Shown here: positions 60,891 to 64,000 of the stretch, one piece after another
Position numbering within the stretch: the first letter of the stretch is position 1
Layout of the letters: every line of letters starts with the position of its first letter
Assembly (NCBI GenBank): GCA_963834365.1
Contig: CAWIBS010000037.1
Span: 62,001 to 126,000, forward strand
Origin: CAWJAP01 sp963834365
GTDB lineage: Bacteria; Acidobacteriota; Vicinamibacteria; Vicinamibacterales; Vicinamibacteraceae
Direction: 5' to 3'
Length of the DNA stretch: 64,000 bases
Translations under genes and position numbers: made by a program
Notes under the pieces: model-generated
What the model was told of the DNA's origin: nothing
Databases searched by the model: none
Seen by the model: the letters and a program-made list of their open reading frames with translations, nothing else

Positions 60891-60920
60891 CCAGTCCCCC
60901 AGCCCCTGATTTCTTTCGAC

Positions 60921-61426
60921 ATGCCAGCCCAGGCCTCCTTCGACATCACGTCCACCGTCGACCTCCAGGAGGTCGACAACGCCGTCAACCAGGCGCGCAA
61001 GGAGCTCGGCGCAGCGCTACGACTTCAAGGGGTCGAAGGCGGCCATCGACTTCAACCAGAAGGACAACACGCTCGTCCTCAGCGCCGAGGACAACTTCAA
61101 GCTGCAAGCGGTCTGGGAGGTCCTGCAGACGCGCCTGATCCGGCGCTCGGTCCCGGTCAAGAACCTGAAGCTCGGGGAGGTGCGAACCCGCGGCCGGGAG
61201 CACGGTCCGGCAGACCATCACCCTGCAGCAGGGGATCCCCACCGAAGCCGCGAAGGAGATCGTGAAGTTCCTCAAGGACCAGAAGCTGAAGAGGGTCCAG
61301 GGCGCGATCCAGAGCGATCAGGTCCGCGTCAGCTCGCCGTCGAAGGACGACCTCCAGGCGGCGATGAAGCGCCTGCGCGAGCACGACTTCGGCGTCGAGC
61401 TGCAATTCGGGAACTATCGGGACTGA
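60921..61426 (+). CDS. yajQ: YajQ-family nucleotide-binding protein, two frameshifts
   Basis: Conserved cytoplasmic protein with two ferredoxin-like domains that bind nucleotides; members are reported as cyclic-di-GMP effectors. About 167 residues are restored by removing one G at about 61010 and one A at about 61187: SFDITSTVDLQEVDNAVNQA, then RYDFKGSKAAIDFNQKD, LIRRSVPVKNLKLGEV, and QTITLQQGIPTEAAKEIVKF to FGVELQFGNYRD. Length and order match the family. ATG 60921 follows a short repeat array with no clear ribosome site. Confidence 0.
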
Positions 61427-61526
61427 AGCGCGGCGCGGCAGCCATACGCCTTCGCACCGACAATATTGTTGCCTCCGACAGCCTTGTCATCTTGACAAGC
61501 AGATGGGGTTGCAGGCGTACTGCCCC

Positions 61527-62998
61527 ATGCCGCCTCCTCCCGCGACGCGTACGGCCGGGCACACGCTGTTCGCCCAGTACGACCTCGACGGGACGTTCGA
61601 CGAGATGTTCGAGGCGGGCCATGCGCCGCGGCAGCCCTACGGCGTGCTCTTCGAGCGGCTGTGCGAGGTCGAGGTCGGCGAGCTGCGGCTGCGTCAGCAG
61701 GCGGCCGATCGCGCGTTCCTGAACCAGGGCATCACCTTCACGGTCTATGGCGACGACGAAGGGACGGAGCGGATCTTTCCCTACGACCTGCTGCCCCGCA
61801 TCCTGACCGGCGCCGAGTGGGACCATCTCGAACGGGGCCTGGCCCAGCGCATCCGCGCCCTCAATCTGTTCCTGCAAGGACATCTACCACGACGGCCGCA
61901 TCCTCGCGGAGGGGATCGTCCCGCGCGAGCTGGTCTACAGCTGCCCGCACTACCGCCGGGAGATGCGCGGCCTGCGCGTGCGGCGCGATACGTACGTGTC
62001 GGTGGCGGGCACCGACCTCGTGCGCCACGGCGATGGCGGGTTCGCGGTGCTCGAGGACAATCTGCGCGTGCCGAGCGGCGTCTCCTACATGCTCGCCAAC
62101 CGCCAGGTGATGAAGCGCGTCTTCCCGCGGCCTGTTCGAGCGCTACAGCGTCCGGCCGATCGATCACTACGGCCAGGCGCTGCTCGCGACGCTGCGCGCG
62201 CTGGCGCCGCGCCCGTCCGCCGAGCCGACGATCGTGCTGCTGACGCCGGGCGTGTTCAACTCGGCCTACTTCGAGCACACGTTCCTCGCGCGGCAGATGG
62301 GCATCGAGCTGGTCGAAGGGCGCGACCTCTTCGTTCACGACAACGTCGTCTACATGCGGACGACCGGCGGTCCGCGGCGCGTCGACGTCATCTATCGCCG
62401 CGTCGACGACGACTTCATGGACCCGCTGACGTTCCGCAGGCGATTCGCAGCTGGGCGTGGCCGGCCTGTTCAACGCCTTCCGATCGGGCAACGTCGCGCT
62501 GGCGAACGCGATCGGCACCGGCGTCGCCGACGACAAGGCGGTCTACGCGTTACGTGCCGGAGATGATCCGGTTCTATCTCGACGAGGAGCCGATCCTGCC
62601 CAACGTCGAGACCTTCCTGCTGACCGACCCGCTCCAGCGGCGCCACGTCCTGGGCAATCTCGGCTCGCTGGTCGTGAAGGCGGTCGGCGAGTCGGGCGGC
62701 TACGGGATGCTGATCGGCCCGCACAGCACCGCAGGCCGAGCGCGAAGAGTTCGCGCGGCGCATCGAAGCCAATCCGCGGAACTACATCGCGCAGCCGACG
62801 CTCGCACTCTCACGCGCGCCCTGCTTCATCGAGGACGGCGTCGAGGGCCGGCACGTCGATCTCCGGCCCTACATCCTCTACAGCGGCCAGGCGACCGTCG
62901 TCCCCGGCGGCCTGACGCGCGTCGCGCTGCGCCGCGGATCGCTCGTCGTCAACTCGTCGCAAGGCGGCGGAAGCAAGGACACCTGGGTGTTGGAGTGA
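61527..62998 (+). CDS. Circularly permuted ATP-grasp protein, five frameshifts
   Basis: A member of the circularly permuted ATP-grasp type 2 family (formerly DUF404/DUF407), about 488 residues. Restored pieces in order: LFAQYDLDGTFDEMF, NQGITFTVYGDDEGTERIFPYD, DIYHDGRILAEGIVPRELVY, VLEDNLRVPSGVSYMLANR, TPGVFNSAYFEHTFLARQMG, VDVIYRRVDDDFMDPLTF, GVADDKAVYAYVPEMIRFY, VVKAVGESGGYGMLIGP and GSKDTWVLE at the end. Single extra bases at about 61876, 62131, 62447, 62552 and 62731 explain the breaks. Such proteins are usually paired with an alpha-E protein, as here, and often with a transglutaminase-like protein. ATG 61527 chosen; 61503 is also possible. Confidence 0.
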
Positions 62999-63006
62999 TT
63001 CGCAAG

Positions 63007-63170
63007 CCCTGTAGTCCGCAGTCCGTAGCCCAGACTGAAGTGAGCTCGCCAATGCACGCCGGACCTAAAGGTCCGGCCTACCGGTGAACCCGCGGCAAGA
63101 TCGGTAGGGCGGGCTTCAGCCCCGCCGACGGGGACCGCAGACTCGAAGACCGAAGACTGAAGACCGATAC
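63007..63170. repeat. Heptamer arrays flanking a P3 double palindrome
   Basis: Array gtagtcc, gcagtcc, gtagccc (63011-63035); palindrome gccggacct-aa-aggtccggc (63058-63077), ggtaggg and gcggg-cttca-gcccc-type hairpin to 63126; array agactcg, aagaccg, aagactg, aagaccg (63139-63168). The whole ATP-grasp/alpha-E spacer is made of these. Confidence 0.
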
Positions 63171-64000
63171 ATGCTGTCCCGCGTCGCCGACAGTCTCTAT
63201 TGGGTGGGCCGGTACCTGGAGCGGGCCGAGCACACCGCCCGGCTGCTGGACGTCAGCCTGAACCTGGCGCTGGATCGCACGCCGGAATCGTCGGGCCGTC
63301 ACTGGATACGGCTGTGCCAGAGCCTGCAGACCGGGCACCAGCGAAGTGGCGCAGGGCGACGCGCAGCAACTGACGACGCAGCTGATCGTCGATCAGGGGC
63401 GCAAGGAGTCGATCGCCACCTTCATCACGTCAGCGCGCGAGAACGCGCGGCAGATTCGCGAGCAGATCAGCTCGGAGATGTGGGAACAGGTCAACCGGCT
63501 GTACTGGCACGTGCGCCAGACATCGAACGCCTCCCCGGACGCGTCAGCCGCAGGACGTCCTGCGCGCGGTGATCGACGGCTGCTACCTGTTCACGGGGAT
63601 CACGAACTCGACGATGAACCGTGGCGAGGGGTGGCACTTCATCCAGGTCGGGCGTTTTCTCGAGCGCGCCAGCGCGACCTCGCTGCTCCTCGACGTGCAT
63701 TTCCGGGCGTTCAAAGACGTCCGGCCCGGTGAGGTGCATCCGGAGGATGCGGCCGAATGGGCGGGGCTGCTCCGCTCGTGCACCGCGTTCGAGGCGTATT
63801 GCCGGCGGTTCACGGCGACGATCGACGCCCGACGCGTCGCCGACTTCCTGCTGCTCGATCCCGAGCTGCCCGCGCTCGGTCCGCTTCTCGGTCGAGCACC
63901 TCGAGGTCTCCCTGCGCGCCATCACGCGGCTGAGCGGGCGGGAAGACGCCGGGCGCCCGGAGCGGCTCGCGGGCCGGCTGCGCTCCGGACTGCACTACGC
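63171..64000 (+). CDS. Alpha-E domain (DUF403) protein, 3' end outside window, three frameshifts
   Basis: All-alpha protein found next to circularly permuted ATP-grasp genes; function unknown, thought to serve the same peptide-forming or modifying system. Pieces: MLSRVADSLYWVGRYLERAEHTARLLDV-type N-terminus, EVAQGDAQQLTTQLIVD, SARENARQIREQISSEMWEQ, ITNSTMNRGEGWHFIQVGRFLERA and EHLEVSLRAITRLSG. Extra bases at about 63338, 63543 and 63893 break the frame. The gene runs off the window at 64000. Confidence 0.

Overview
The window is a 64 kb piece of a very GC-rich (roughly two thirds G+C) bacterial chromosome with short spacers, many start/stop overlaps (ATGA, GTGA), Tat- and lipobox-bearing secreted proteins and no phage, plasmid or insertion-sequence genes. 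Gene content and style (secreted proteins with AEG...VERAM repeats, MsrPQ, UPF0314, an alpha-2-macroglobulin/DUF1175 pair, a tetraether-synthase-like radical SAM enzyme, tandem-repeat spacers) suggest an Acidobacteriota member, perhaps Vicinamibacteria (subdivision 6). That assignment is inference; no rRNA or other marker is present.

Layout. 1-6.0 kb: aromatic and branched-chain amino-acid genes pheA-ilvD-ilvB-ilvN-ilvC. 6.1-8.5 kb: a SnoaL-like protein, galT, and a dense cluster of long palindromic elements. 8.5-10.1 kb: ammonium transporter plus PII (amt-glnK, minus strand). 10.4-19.9 kb: M20 peptidase, moaA, TPR lipoprotein, UPF0314, CDF metal exporter, SDR, Gfo/Idh/MocA oxidoreductase, membrane hydrolase, cupin. 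20-33.4 kb: three large secreted proteins sharing one repeated extracellular module but carrying different heads (ThuA-like, matrixin-like metalloprotease with BACON domain, SGNH hydrolase), interspersed with a tetraether-synthase-like radical SAM enzyme, a lipoprotein and a PEGA-domain protein. 33.4-36.1 kb: a monooxygenase relic and the msrPQ methionine-sulfoxide repair pair. 36.2-47.7 kb: a degenerate histidine kinase and glycosyltransferase, then a cell-envelope block (NlpC/P60-like DUF1175, thioester alpha-2-macroglobulin, membrane protein) facing a PBP-SpoIID-metalloprotease fusion, an esterase and a SET-domain protein. 47.9-50 kb: two tandem radical SAM enzymes. 50-57.6 kb: dienelactone-hydrolase-like lipoprotein, amidohydrolase, DapA-like protein, epimerase, GNAT, gamma-glutamyltransferase. 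57.7-64 kb: ferritin, a secreted kinase-like protein, amidohydrolase, YajQ, a permuted ATP-grasp and the start of an alpha-E protein.

Two kinds of non-coding structure dominate the spacers. One is arrays of degenerate 7-bp (sometimes 9-bp) tandem repeats that begin within a few bases of stop codons and often occur as inverted pairs. The other is families of long palindromes; the largest has a conserved two-hairpin design with compensatory substitutions between copies.

About forty coding frames are interrupted. Wherever the intended protein can be reconstructed, almost every break is explained by one extra base, usually a duplicated neighbour. Breaks are absent from about 0.3-17.7 kb and most of 46-57 kb but dense at 27-34 and 57-64 kb. 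I read them mainly as sequence or assembly errors, so interrupted genes are annotated as single features with the frame changes noted.
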